Notes under the pieces: generated by a model
What the model was told of the DNA's origin: nothing
The model's input: the letters and a program-made list of their open reading frames with translations, nothing else
Databases searched by the model: none
Made by a program: the position numbers and the translations under genes
DNA from: DATMTS01 sp035564555
GTDB taxonomy: Bacteria > Actinomycetota > Actinomycetes > Actinomycetales > Microbacteriaceae
Reading direction: 5' to 3'
Assembly: GCA_035564555.1 (NCBI GenBank)
Contig: DATMTS010000031.1
Coordinates: 58,921-122,920, forward strand
Length of the DNA stretch: 64,000 nucleotides
Part shown: positions 43,441 to 51,958 of the stretch, piece after piece
How the letters are laid out: every line of letters starts with the position of its first letter
Numbering within the stretch: position 1 is the first letter of the stretch

Positions 43441-44409
43441 CGGCAGCGACCGCCGGCTCAGCAGCGAGCGAGCGGCCTCGATCACCGCATCGCTGCCGAC
43501 CGCCAGGAGCGCCGGGTCCGGAATGTCGGAGAACGTTTCGCCGCGTCGCACCGAGGGGTCGGTGAGCACGATGTGCGGGCCGGGCGGCGGACCCCATTCC
43601 TCGGGGGGCGCCGGGCCGAACAGCACGACCGAGGGCACCGCGTACGCGGACGCGAGGTGCGCCGCGCCGGTGTCGCCGGAGACGACGATGCGGGCTGCCG
43701 CGATGACGGCGGCGAGCTGCTCGAGATCGGTTCTCCCCGCGAGAACCGCGTCATCGTCGAGTCCTGCGGCCCGCGCGACGGCCGTCGCGCGCTCACGTTC
43801 CGCGGCGCTGCCGGTCAGCACGACGGCCAGACCGTCGTCGCGCAGCGCGCGGGCCACCCGGGCGAACCGGTCTTCGGGCCAGCGGCGCGAGCCGTAGAAC
43901 GCGCCGACGTGCACGACTGCGGCGCCGACCACGACCGGGGGCTTGCGCGGCACGTCGATCAGAACGTCGTTCTCACTCGCCCGGATTCCGAACGCACGAA
44001 CGAGCCGCGCCCAGCGGTGGCGCTCATGGATGCCGTCGAGCCAGACCGGCTGACGCGGGTCGGCGTACTCGTCGTCTCTGGCGTGCTGCACGACCTCCCG
44101 GGCGCCGAGTGCGTCGAGCAGCCCGCGACTCTCCGGGCCGTTGCCGTGTAGGTTCACGGCGATGTCCACGGTGCCGGGAGGCACGGCCAGCGGCTGGTCG
44201 AGACCGGGCGTGGGCAGCAACGCGTCCACTCCCCCGACCAGGCGCACGATCGAGGCCAGCCAGCCGGGCATCGCAAGCATCAGAGCATGGTCGGGAAAGG
44301 CCCTGCGCAACCCGTGGATCGCGGGCACGGCGACGAGCAGGTCGCCCAGTTTGAGCGCGCGTAACGCGAGCAGTACCGGCCGATCATCCTTCTCGTCGAG
44401 ACCCTCCAT
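43435..44409 (-). CDS. Glycosyltransferase family 9 (heptosyltransferase fold), no. 1
   Basis: The 324-aa GT-B protein resembles the ADP-heptose:LPS heptosyltransferases. Residues LALRALKLGDLLVAVPA near 14 match the acceptor-side N-terminal motif, VVHVGAFYGSRRWPEDRFA near residue 166 the start of the donor domain, and VVSGDTGAAHLASAYAVP near residue 241 the GT9 signature for ADP-heptose binding. It is divergent from gmhB (51-bp gap) and its ATG has GGAGG. In an organism without LPS the acceptor is unknown. Confidence 0.88.
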   Translation of the reverse strand: MEGLDEKDDRPVLLALRALKLGDLLVAVPAIHGLRRAFPDHALMLAMPGWLASIVRLVGGVDALLPTPGLDQPLAVPPGTVDIAVNLHGNGPESRGLLDALGAREVVQHARDDEYADPRQPVWLDGIHERHRWARLVRAFGIRASENDVLIDVPRKPPVVVGAAVVHVGAFYGSRRWPEDRFARVARALRDDGLAVVLTGSAAERERATAVARAAGLDDDAVLAGRTDLEQLAAVIAAARIVVSGDTGAAHLASAYAVPSVVLFGPAPPEEWGPPPGPHIVLTDPSVRRGETFSDIPDPALLAVGSDAVIEAARSLLSRRSLPR

Positions 44410-44450
44410 GGTTCCTCCAGTGTGCCGGAAGCGAGCGCGGACTTCATGAG

Positions 44451-44486
44451 GAGGAGAAGTTGTCGCAGAAGCGTTTGCTTCTCCTC
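44451..44486 (+). promoter_or_regulatory. Hairpin that could mask the gmhB ribosome site
   Basis: GAGGAGAAG (44451-44459) pairs with CTTCTCCTC (44478-44486), 9 bp with an 18-nt loop. The left arm is the only good Shine-Dalgarno for TTG 44460, which sits in the loop. Confidence 0.45.
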
Positions 44487-45056
44487 GAGGTCGGGAACAA
44501 AGCCACTATGGTCCAAGCACCCAGGACGACGCCGCCGCAGGCCGTGCTGTTCGATCGGGACGGCACCCTGGTGGTCGATGTCGCTTACAACGGCGATCCG
44601 GAAAGGGTCGCCGCGATGCCGACCGCGCGCGCGACCGTGCGCGCACTGCGTGCCGCCCAGGTGCCGATCGGGGTGATCAGCAACCAATCGGGGATCGGAC
44701 GGGGCATCCTCACGGCCGAGGAGGTCGAGAGGGTGAATGAGCGCATCGACGTCACGCTCGGCCCGTTCGATGTCTGGGAGGTGTGCCCGCACACACCCGA
44801 GGATGGCTGCCGGTGCCGCAAACCTGAGCCGGGGATGGTGTTCGATGCGGCGCGTCGTCTGGGAGTGGCGGCCTCCCGACTCGCGGTGATCGGCGACATC
44901 GCCGCCGACGTCGAGGCGGCCCACGCGGCCGGTGCGATCGGCGTTCTGGTGCCCACGGAACGCACCAGGCGCAGCGAGGTTCGGGAGGCGCCGTTGGTCG
45001 CGTCCGACCTCGCCGGGGCCGTGACGCTGCTCTTCGAGCGAACGGCGTTCCCGTGA
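44460..45056 (+). CDS. gmhB: D-glycero-D-manno-heptose-1,7-bisphosphate phosphatase-like HAD enzyme
   Basis: Removes the 7-phosphate from heptose bisphosphate. The 198-aa HAD protein has nucleophile motif VLFDRDGTLVVD near residue 30, SNQSGIGRG near residue 73 and a zinc-binding loop CPHTPEDGCRCRKPEPGM near residue 108, which is the hallmark of GmhB. GDIAADVEAA completes the HAD site. TTG 44460 has a strong GAGGAGGAG site; ATG 44508 is an alternative that would remove 16 residues of weak similarity. It starts the run of six coupled genes. Confidence 0.9.
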   Translation: MSQKRLLLLEVGNKATMVQAPRTTPPQAVLFDRDGTLVVDVAYNGDPERVAAMPTARATVRALRAAQVPIGVISNQSGIGRGILTAEEVERVNERIDVTLGPFDVWEVCPHTPEDGCRCRKPEPGMVFDAARRLGVAASRLAVIGDIAADVEAAHAAGAIGVLVPTERTRRSEVREAPLVASDLAGAVTLLFERTAFP

Positions 45057-46129
45057 CGACGCGGGTGCTCGTTGCGCGGCTGGACAGCATGGGCGACGTG
45101 CTACTGGCCGGTCCGGCCGTGCGCGCCGTCGCCTCGCGCGCTCACGTGCTCTTCCTCGCTGGCCCGGCTGGAGCCGCCGCCGCACGTCTGCTGCCGGGCG
45201 TGGATGACGTTCTGGTTTGGGACAGCCCCTGGATCAGCGATCCCGCACCGCAGGTTCAGGCGCCCGCCATTCGATCGCTGGTGCGATCGATCCGTCGCGC
45301 GCGACCCGATGCAGCGGTGATCCTCACCTCGTTCCACCAGTCCCCCTTGCCGCTCGCGCTGGTGCTGCGTCTGGCTGGCGTGCCGCACATCGCCGGAGCA
45401 TCCGTCGATCACGCCGGGTCGCTGCTGGATGTGCGACTGCGTCCTGGTGAAGACCTGCCCGAGGACATTCCGGAGGCCGAACGGGCAGTCGGCATCGTCG
45501 GCGCGGCGGGCTACCCGCTGCCGGCGGCCGATGACGGACTACTGGCCGTCACCGGAATACGTCGGGTCGAGCTCGGCACCGAGCCGTACGTCGTGGTGCA
45601 TCCCGGAGCCTCCGTGCCGGCGAGAACGTGGCCGGCCGACCGATTCGCTGCCGCGACACGGATCATCGCCGAGGCGGGCATGCGCGTGATCGTCACCGGT
45701 GGCGCGGACGAGCGTGAGCTCACTGCGACCGTGGCCGGAATCAGCGGCGTAGACCTGGGCGGACGGCTGTCGCTGCCGGAACTGGCCGGGGTGCTCGCCG
45801 GTGCGCGCGCGGTCCTCGTGGGCAACACGGGGCCGGCACACCTCGCGGCTGCGGTGCGCACCCCGGTGGTGAGCCTTTTCTCGCCCGTCGTGCCGGCCGG
45901 GCGCTGGGCACCGTACGGGATTCCGGTGGTGCTGCTCGGCGACCAGTCGGCGGCGTGCCGCGACAGTCGCGCCCGCGTCTGTCCGGTGCCAGGGCATCCC
46001 TGCCTGAACCGCGTGGGTCCCGAAACCGCCGCCCGAGCCTGCCTCCGCCTCGCATCGGAGCCAGCCGGGCGCAGCCGCGGCGCTGCCGCGGACCGTCCCC
46101 GAACCGAGCGTCAGGGTGTCACGTCATGA
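45053..46129 (+). CDS. Glycosyltransferase family 9, no. 2
   Basis: A 358-aa GT9 protein. VLVARLDSMGDVLLAGPAVR near residue 5 is the N-terminal signature, YVVVHPGASVPARTWPADRF near residue 179 opens the donor domain, and VGNTGPAHLAAAVRTPVVS near residue 262 is the ADP-heptose-type motif. Three cysteines (CRDSRARVCPVPGHPC) near residue 303 may bind metal. GTG 45053 overlaps gmhB by 4 nt. Being encoded with heptose enzymes supports a heptosyl donor. Confidence 0.88.
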   Translation: MTTRVLVARLDSMGDVLLAGPAVRAVASRAHVLFLAGPAGAAAARLLPGVDDVLVWDSPWISDPAPQVQAPAIRSLVRSIRRARPDAAVILTSFHQSPLPLALVLRLAGVPHIAGASVDHAGSLLDVRLRPGEDLPEDIPEAERAVGIVGAAGYPLPAADDGLLAVTGIRRVELGTEPYVVVHPGASVPARTWPADRFAAATRIIAEAGMRVIVTGGADERELTATVAGISGVDLGGRLSLPELAGVLAGARAVLVGNTGPAHLAAAVRTPVVSLFSPVVPAGRWAPYGIPVVLLGDQSAACRDSRARVCPVPGHPCLNRVGPETAARACLRLASEPAGRSRGAAADRPRTERQGVTS

Positions 46130-47172
46130 GGATCCTGGTCTGGCACGTGCACGGCGGATGGATGGATTCCTTCGTGCGGGGCCGTCACGAGTACCTGATA
46201 CCGACCACCGCCGCGCGCGACGCGTGGGGGCTCGGTCGGTCGGGACGCGACTGGCCGCCGAACGCCATCGAGGTCGCCCCCGACGCACTCGCCTCGGAGC
46301 AGATCGACGCCGTCGTGCTGCAACGGCCGGAGGAGATCGGGGCCGTACAGCGTCTGACCGGCAGAGCGCCAGGAACCGAGTTGCCGGCCGTCTACCTCGA
46401 GCACAACACGCCGAAGGGCGAAGCGGTCACGAGTGTTCATCCCCTGGCCGAACGCAACGACATCCTTCTCGTGCACGTGACGCACTTCAACCGGCTGATC
46501 TGGGACAACGGGTTCGCGCCGACCACCGTCATCGAACACGGCATCCCCGACCCGGGCGAGCGGTACAGCGGCGATGAGCCCAGCATCGGCGTGGTTGTCA
46601 ACGAACCGGTCAGGCGCTGGCGGGTCACCGGAACCGATCTGCTGCCGGCGTTCGCGCGCGTGGCGCCTCTCGACGTGTTCGGCATGCGCACCGACCTGCT
46701 GCCGGCCGCGCTCGAGCTGCCGCCGCGACGCCTGCGGATCTGCGGCGACCTACCACCGGATGCGCTGCACGCCGAACTCGCCAGGCGCCGGGTCTATCTG
46801 CACCCGGTGAGGTGGACGTCGCTGGGGCTGTCGCTGCTGGAGGCGATGCTCCTCGGGATGCCGGTGCTCGCGCTGGCCACCACGGAGGCCGTGCGGGCGG
46901 TTCCACCGGAGGCAGGCGCGATCTCCACCGACCCCGGCGAACTCGTCGAGGCGGCGCGCACCTTCATCCACGAACCGGACGAGGCGCGCCGCCGCGGAGC
47001 GTTCGCCCGGCGATTCGCGGTCGAACGCTACGGTCTCGACGCGTTTCTGCGGAACTGGGACGAGGCGCTCGAGCGCCAGGTCGCCGCCCGGCGGCACGTG
47101 CACGCGCTCTCGGCACAGGCGCCTGCGGCGCACCGTGGACACATCGTCAGCATGAAAGGAACCGGTCGATGA
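46126..47172 (+). CDS. Glycosyltransferase (GT-B, GT4-like)
   Basis: A 348-aa protein with a weakly conserved N-terminal half ([20 protein letters not shown] at residue 4) and a C-terminal GT4-like region [20 protein letters not shown] near residue 226. [13 protein letters not shown] near residue 91 resembles the acceptor-side loops of GT-B enzymes. Its start ATG 46126 overlaps the preceding GT9 by 4 nt and the stop overlaps the next gene by 4 nt. The sugar it transfers is unknown. Confidence 0.75.
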   Translation: MRILVWHVHGGWMDSFVRGRHEYLIPTTAARDAWGLGRSGRDWPPNAIEVAPDALASEQIDAVVLQRPEEIGAVQRLTGRAPGTELPAVYLEHNTPKGEAVTSVHPLAERNDILLVHVTHFNRLIWDNGFAPTTVIEHGIPDPGERYSGDEPSIGVVVNEPVRRWRVTGTDLLPAFARVAPLDVFGMRTDLLPAALELPPRRLRICGDLPPDALHAELARRRVYLHPVRWTSLGLSLLEAMLLGMPVLALATTEAVRAVPPEAGAISTDPGELVEAARTFIHEPDEARRRGAFARRFAVERYGLDAFLRNWDEALERQVAARRHVHALSAQAPAAHRGHIVSMKGTGR

Positions 47173-48425
47173 AGATAGCGATGGTCTCAGAACACGCCAG
47201 TCCGCTGGCGACGATCGGCAGCGTCGACGCCGGAGGGCAAAACGTCCACGTCGCCGCGCTGTCGCGTGCCCTCGCCAGGCAAGGCCACGAGGTCACCGTC
47301 TACACCAGGCGCGACAGCGCCGAGTTGCCCGATCGGGTGGCGTTCGCCCCCGGGGTGACCGTCGTGCACGTGACGGCCGGGCCGGCCGAGCACCTCCCGA
47401 AGGACGAGCTGCTGCCCTACATGCGGCAACTAGGTTCGGGCATCGCCGACGACTGGGCGACCGGCGGGCCCCCTGAGGTGGTGCACAGTCACTTCTGGAT
47501 GTCCGGGCTCGCGGCGCTCGACGCGGCGGAACGCACCGAGGCCGTCGACGGTGTACGGGTTCCGGTCGTGCACACCTTCCACGCCCTCGGCGTGGTCAAG
47601 CGCCGTCATCAGGGAGCCGCCGACACCAGCCCTGCCGAACGGGAATGGCTCGAGCCGCGGGTGGGCCGGCGCGCCGACGCGATCATCGCCACCTGTTCCG
47701 ACGAGGCATTCGAGTTGAAAGCGCTCGGTGTGCCGCCCAAGCACATCGGCATCGCGCCGTGCGGTGTCGACCTCGAACTGTTCACGCCCGACGGGCCGCG
47801 GGATCCCCGTGGCCGCCGTCACCGCGTCCTGAGCATCGGCCGGCTCGTGCCGCGCAAGGGCGTCGACCTGGTGATCCAGGCGCTCGCGCAGTTGGTGGCG
47901 GAGGGAATCGACGCGGAGTTGGTGGTCGTCGGCAGTTCGGATGCGAGCACGCCCGGCAGCGATCCCGAGATCGCCCGGCTCGACCGGATCGCCGGTTCGC
48001 TCGGCCTCGCCGACCGGGTGGAGTTTCGCGGCCGAGTGGACCAGACCCGCACACCGGCGCTGTTCCGATCGGCCGACGCGGTGTTGTGCACTCCCTGGTA
48101 CGAGCCGTTCGGCATCGTGCCGCTGGAGGCCATGGCGTGCGGCGTCCCCGTTATCGCGGCGTCGGTCGGCGGCTTGACCGACACGGTCGTCGACGGGGTG
48201 ACCGGCACGCTGGTGCCTCCGCATGATCCGGAGGCGATCGCCTCCGCGGTGTCGTCTCTGCTCGCCGACCCGGAACGGATCGCCCGGTTCGGCGCTGCCG
48301 GGCGGGCCCGGGTCGAGCTGCGCTATTCCTGGCAGCGAGTCGCGTTGGAGACGGCAGCGGTGTATCGCAAGGCGGCTGCCGTCGCCCGCAGCCGTGCGCA
48401 CGCGTTCGGTGGTGCTGCCCTGTGA
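47169..48425 (+). CDS. Glycosyltransferase family 4
   Basis: A 418-aa GT4 protein. [18 protein letters not shown] near residue 21 is the donor-domain N-terminal motif; [20 protein letters not shown] near residue 221 and [19 protein letters not shown] near residue 308 (the EPFG-E motif for the nucleotide-sugar) are diagnostic. The N-terminal pattern resembles sucrose-synthase-type and mannosyl GT4 enzymes; the sugar cannot be assigned. Coupled by 4-nt overlaps to genes on both sides. Confidence 0.92.
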   Translation: MKIAMVSEHASPLATIGSVDAGGQNVHVAALSRALARQGHEVTVYTRRDSAELPDRVAFAPGVTVVHVTAGPAEHLPKDELLPYMRQLGSGIADDWATGGPPEVVHSHFWMSGLAALDAAERTEAVDGVRVPVVHTFHALGVVKRRHQGAADTSPAEREWLEPRVGRRADAIIATCSDEAFELKALGVPPKHIGIAPCGVDLELFTPDGPRDPRGRRHRVLSIGRLVPRKGVDLVIQALAQLVAEGIDAELVVVGSSDASTPGSDPEIARLDRIAGSLGLADRVEFRGRVDQTRTPALFRSADAVLCTPWYEPFGIVPLEAMACGVPVIAASVGGLTDTVVDGVTGTLVPPHDPEAIASAVSSLLADPERIARFGAAGRARVELRYSWQRVALETAAVYRKAAAVARSRAHAFGGAAL

Positions 48426-49063
48426 CGACACTCGACGAGGCGGACGCCGCCGGACTCGCGCCCGAGGCCGCATGCGATGCGGAACTCGTCGGCGAACACC
48501 TGCGCTCCTTCCTTCCCGCTCTGGCATCGCTGGACGGACAGGTCGCCAGGATCGCGGCGTGGGGGGCGGCACTGGCCGACCGGCTGAGCGCCGGTTCCCG
48601 ACTGATCGTCGCCGGCAACGGCGGATCGGCGGCGGAGGCGCAGCACCTCACGGCGGAACTCGTCGGCCGCTTCGACGGCGATCGTGCCGCGTTCTCGGCA
48701 CTGGCCCTCAGCGCCGAGACCTCGAGTGTGACGGCCATCGGCAACGACTATGGCTTCGATGAGGTCTTCGCCAGGCAGGTTCGCGCACATGCGCGACCGG
48801 GTGACATCGTGCTGCTGCTGTCGACCAGCGGCACCAGCCGCAATCTGATCCGCGCCGCCGAAGCGGCGCACGCCTGCGGCGCGACGACCTGGGCGATGAC
48901 CGGGGCGCTGCCGAACCGGCTGGCACTGGCCTGTCACGACGCGGTGAGCGTCGCCGGCGACCACGCGCACGTGCAGGAATGTCACTTGATCCTGATCCAC
49001 GCGCTGTGCCGCGTGTTCGATTCCCGCCTCGAACGCGGCGGAGGCAATGGAGGGAAGCCATGA
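48422..49063 (+). CDS. gmhA: Phosphoheptose isomerase (SIS domain)
   Basis: Converts sedoheptulose-7-phosphate to D-glycero-D-manno-heptose-7-phosphate. The 213-aa product has the SIS motif [20 protein letters not shown] near residue 61, [10 protein letters not shown] near residue 139, and the terminal [12 protein letters not shown] near residue 185. The H and E of AQHLTAE and the Q and H of QECH...H match the zinc and catalytic residues of E. coli GmhA. GTG 48422 overlaps the GT4 stop; the stop overlaps the next gene. Sedoheptulose-7-phosphate would come from the tal/tkt pathway encoded at the left end of the window. Confidence 0.92.
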   Translation: MTTLDEADAAGLAPEAACDAELVGEHLRSFLPALASLDGQVARIAAWGAALADRLSAGSRLIVAGNGGSAAEAQHLTAELVGRFDGDRAAFSALALSAETSSVTAIGNDYGFDEVFARQVRAHARPGDIVLLLSTSGTSRNLIRAAEAAHACGATTWAMTGALPNRLALACHDAVSVAGDHAHVQECHLILIHALCRVFDSRLERGGGNGGKP

Positions 49064-50415
49064 AGGTGACCGTTGTCGGCGACACCCTGCTCGACGTCGA
49101 TGTGCATGGAACCGCCGAACGCCTGAGCCCGGACGGACCGGTCCCGGTCGTCGACGTGCACACCACCACCCAACGGGCCGGCGGGGCAGGTCTCGTGGCG
49201 AGCATGCTGATGGGCGACGGCCACGAGGTCGAGTTGGTCACGGCGCTGGCCGACGACGACGCCGGCGGCCGGCTGCGCGCATGCCTGGCGGGCATCCGGC
49301 TGGTCGGATCGCCCTCGGGAGCGGCGACACCGGTGAAGACCCGCATCAAGGTCGGGGAACATGCGGTGGCCAGAGTGGACGAGGGCTGCGGAGACCCCGG
49401 GATCCCGCACATCGACGATGCAACCCTGGATGCCGTGCAACGGGCCGAGGTGCTCGTGGTCGCCGACTACGGACGAGGGCTGCTCTCGGACGAGCGCTTG
49501 CGTCGCGCGCTGGAGGAGCGAGGACATCGGGTGCCGTTGGTCTGGGATCCGCATCCGCGGGGCAGCGCGCCGGTCGCCTCCACGACGGTCGCCACCCCGA
49601 ACCTGGCCGAGGCGACGGCCGCGGCAGGTGTGCCAGGAAGCGACGTGCCCAGCGCCGCGCGGGCCGCCGTGATCCTGCGAGAGCGCTGGGGGTGCCCGGT
49701 CGCGGTAACGCTCGGCGAGCGCGGTGCGTTGCTGCTCGATGACGCCGGGCTGCCCGTGGTGCTGCCGACACGACCGATGACGGCCGCAGACCCGTGCGGG
49801 GCGGGCGACCGGCTGTCGTCCGCGGTCGCCACGAGCCTGGCCGCAGGCGCCACTCTGGAGTCGGCGGTGCGCGCCGGAGTCGAAGAGGCGGCCCTGTACC
49901 TCGCGGCGGGGGGCGCGGCATCCATCGGCAGTACGCCGACGCCGCGCATGCTCACGATCAGACCGGACGCGGAACGGGTCATCGCCGACGTGCGACGCAG
50001 GCATGGCACCGTCGTCGCGACGGGCGGATGCTTCGATCTGCTGCACGCCGGCCATGCCCGGGTGCTCGCGTCTGCTCGGGCCCTCGGCGACTGCCTCGTG
50101 GTGTGCGTGAACTCCGATTCCTCGATCGCGCGCCTCAAAGGGCCGCAGCGGCCCATCATGGGCGAGAAGGACCGCGTGGAACTGCTGCTCGCCCTGGAAT
50201 GCGTCGACGCTGTGGCCGTGTTCGACGAAGCGACCCCTGAGGCGCTGTTGGAGCGGCTGCGCCCCGACGTGTGGGTGAAGGGCGGCGACTACTCCACCGC
50301 CGACCTGCCCGAGGCGCGGCTGATCGAGACGTGGGGCGGCCAGACCGTGATCGTGCCGATCTACCCGGGACATTCGACGACCGCGCTGGCGGCGGCATTG
50401 GCCCGCGTCGGGTAG
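49060..50415 (+). CDS. HldE-type heptose kinase/adenylyltransferase, divergent copy
   Basis: A 451-aa two-domain protein. The N-terminal PfkB-like kinase domain (residues 1-300) has LSPDGPVPVVDVH and PCGAGDRLSSA with the catalytic Asp, but the usual GGAANVA is GGAGLVA. The C-terminal domain is a nucleotidyltransferase with TGGCFDLLHAGHARVL near residue 323 (HxGH) and VKGGDYSTADLPE. It would phosphorylate heptose-7-phosphate and add AMP to heptose-1-phosphate. ATG 49060 overlaps gmhA by 4 nt. It differs much from the second copy at 54731. Confidence 0.9.
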   Translation: MKVTVVGDTLLDVDVHGTAERLSPDGPVPVVDVHTTTQRAGGAGLVASMLMGDGHEVELVTALADDDAGGRLRACLAGIRLVGSPSGAATPVKTRIKVGEHAVARVDEGCGDPGIPHIDDATLDAVQRAEVLVVADYGRGLLSDERLRRALEERGHRVPLVWDPHPRGSAPVASTTVATPNLAEATAAAGVPGSDVPSAARAAVILRERWGCPVAVTLGERGALLLDDAGLPVVLPTRPMTAADPCGAGDRLSSAVATSLAAGATLESAVRAGVEEAALYLAAGGAASIGSTPTPRMLTIRPDAERVIADVRRRHGTVVATGGCFDLLHAGHARVLASARALGDCLVVCVNSDSSIARLKGPQRPIMGEKDRVELLLALECVDAVAVFDEATPEALLERLRPDVWVKGGDYSTADLPEARLIETWGGQTVIVPIYPGHSTTALAAALARVG

Positions 50416-50428
50416 CGGCCTGCGGGCG

Positions 50429-50516
50429 CACCCCGAACATCCACCCCGAACATCCACCCCGAACATCCACCCATGGGCATCCACCCAGGGGCATCCACCC
50501 AGAACGTATCCACCCC
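50429..50516. repeat. 13-bp tandem repeats before the SDR gene
   Basis: CACCCCGAACATC is repeated exactly three times (50429, 50442, 50455), followed by degenerate copies to about 50516. It fills the gap between the hldE copy and the SDR gene. Confidence 0.9.
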
Positions 50517-50540
50517 GTGAACGACGACGAATGGACTCAC

Positions 50541-51314
50541 ATGAACGACGCAATCACCGACATCCGCGACGACCTGTCGACCGGCGCGCTCGCCGACGCA
50601 CACCGTGAGCCGGCGTCGAACCGGCGCGTCGCGCTCGGTCGCATCCTGATCACCGGGGGCGCGTCCGGACTCGGCCAGGCTGTCGCCCGAGCCGTCTCGG
50701 ACGCAGGCGGGACGCCCGCGGTGCTCGACCGGGACACCCCGGCGATCGGCGACGTGCTCGGGCGGCGGGTGGATGTCTCGCTGCGCGATGACGTGGCGTC
50801 GGCCGTCGCCGAGACGGTCGGCCGGCTCGGCGGTTTGGACGGCGTGGTCACGGCGGCCGGGATCGACCGTTGCGGAAGGCTCGACGAGGTCGCCGCCGAT
50901 GAGTGGGAACGTGTGATCGCAGTGAATCTGCTCGGTACCGTGTCGACGGTGCGCGCCGCGCTGCCCGCTCTGATGAAGACGCACGGCCGGGTGGTCACCG
51001 TCGCATCGTCATTGGCCTTGCGCGCGGTGGGTGAGGCGACCGCGTACTGCGCCTCGAAGTTCGGCGTGCTGGGCTTCTCGCGTGCGCTCGCCGCGGAGAC
51101 GCGTGGTCAGATCGGCGTCACCACGTTGATTCCCGCCGGCATGAACACGCACTTCTTCGATGACCGCGACGAGCAGTATCGCCCGGGAGCCGACGCGAAG
51201 CTGAACGACCCGCGCGATGTGGCATCCGCTGTGGTGTTCGCCCTGGGTCAGCCGCGTGGTTGCGAAGTGCGCGAACTCGTCATCTGCCAGGAGGAGGAGC
51301 CGTCCTGGCCGTGA
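50541..51314 (+). CDS. Classical short-chain dehydrogenase/reductase
   Basis: A 257-aa SDR. It has the NAD(P) motif ITGGASGLGQAVA near residue 35, a catalytic serine in VTVASSLALRAV and the YCASK active site (Y-xxx-K) near residue 172. It is a classical SDR, not the extended type of HldD, so it is unlikely to be the heptose 6-epimerase. The start is uncertain: ATG 50541 was chosen, with GTG 50517 possible; neither has a clear ribosome site. Its 3' end overlaps the convergent histidine phosphatase gene by 67 bp. Confidence 0.87.
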   Translation: MNDAITDIRDDLSTGALADAHREPASNRRVALGRILITGGASGLGQAVARAVSDAGGTPAVLDRDTPAIGDVLGRRVDVSLRDDVASAVAETVGRLGGLDGVVTAAGIDRCGRLDEVAADEWERVIAVNLLGTVSTVRAALPALMKTHGRVVTVASSLALRAVGEATAYCASKFGVLGFSRALAAETRGQIGVTTLIPAGMNTHFFDDRDEQYRPGADAKLNDPRDVASAVVFALGQPRGCEVRELVICQEEEPSWP

Positions 51315-51958
51315 GCCGCGCGAAGCGGAGTGCTCCACCGGCCGTCGCACCAGTCCAGGACGGCGATGCGACCGTTGCCCCAGCGCAGCCGTCGCGCGTC
51401 GGAAGGTGGCAGGCCCAGCGCGGTGAGGAACATCGCGCGCAACGCGTATCCGTGTGACACCACGAGGCTGGTTCCACCGGCCAGCGCCGCCTCTTCGAGC
51501 ACCGCACTGACGCGGGACACGGTGTTCGACCAGGGTTCGCCCTCCGGCGGGGCCGGCTCCCCGTCGGCCCCGCTGAGCCATGAGCGGAAATCACGGGACA
51601 GCGCACCGGAACGCAACTCGTAGCGGGTGCGGCCCTCGAAACGACCGAAGTCCAGTTCGCGCAGGCCCGAACGCACCGAAATGGGCGGAGCCGGTCGGTG
51701 TCGCTCGGCGAACAGGGTGGCCGTCTGGCGCGCACGCACGGCGGGACTGCACAGGATGCGATCGATGCGTTCGCCGTCGGTGCGCGAGAAGGCGGGTGCG
51801 AGCGACCGCTCCGCCAAAGGATGCAGCGGCACGTCGGTGTAGCTGTGATAGCGGTGTTGAAGGTTCCACGCCGTGATGCCGTGCCGCACCAGCAGCACAC
51901 GCGCGCAGAGCGATCCCTGCTGCGCTCCATGCTCCCCTGCTGCGGCACCCTCAGGCAC
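51248..51958 (-). CDS. Histidine phosphatase family protein
   Basis: A 236-aa phosphoglycerate-mutase-like protein with LLVRHGITAWN near residue 22 (catalytic His), ELDFGRFEGRTRYEL near residue 99 and SHGYALR near residue 167 (second His). It could be a sugar-phosphate phosphatase for the locus; its substrate is not evident. GTG 51958 overlaps the GT9 no. 3 stop by 8 nt. Its 3' end overlaps the SDR gene on the opposite strand. Confidence 0.87.
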   Translation of the reverse strand: MPEGAAAGEHGAQQGSLCARVLLVRHGITAWNLQHRYHSYTDVPLHPLAERSLAPAFSRTDGERIDRILCSPAVRARQTATLFAERHRPAPPISVRSGLRELDFGRFEGRTRYELRSGALSRDFRSWLSGADGEPAPPEGEPWSNTVSRVSAVLEEAALAGGTSLVVSHGYALRAMFLTALGLPPSDARRLRWGNGRIAVLDWCDGRWSTPLRAAHGQDGSSSWQMTSSRTSQPRG

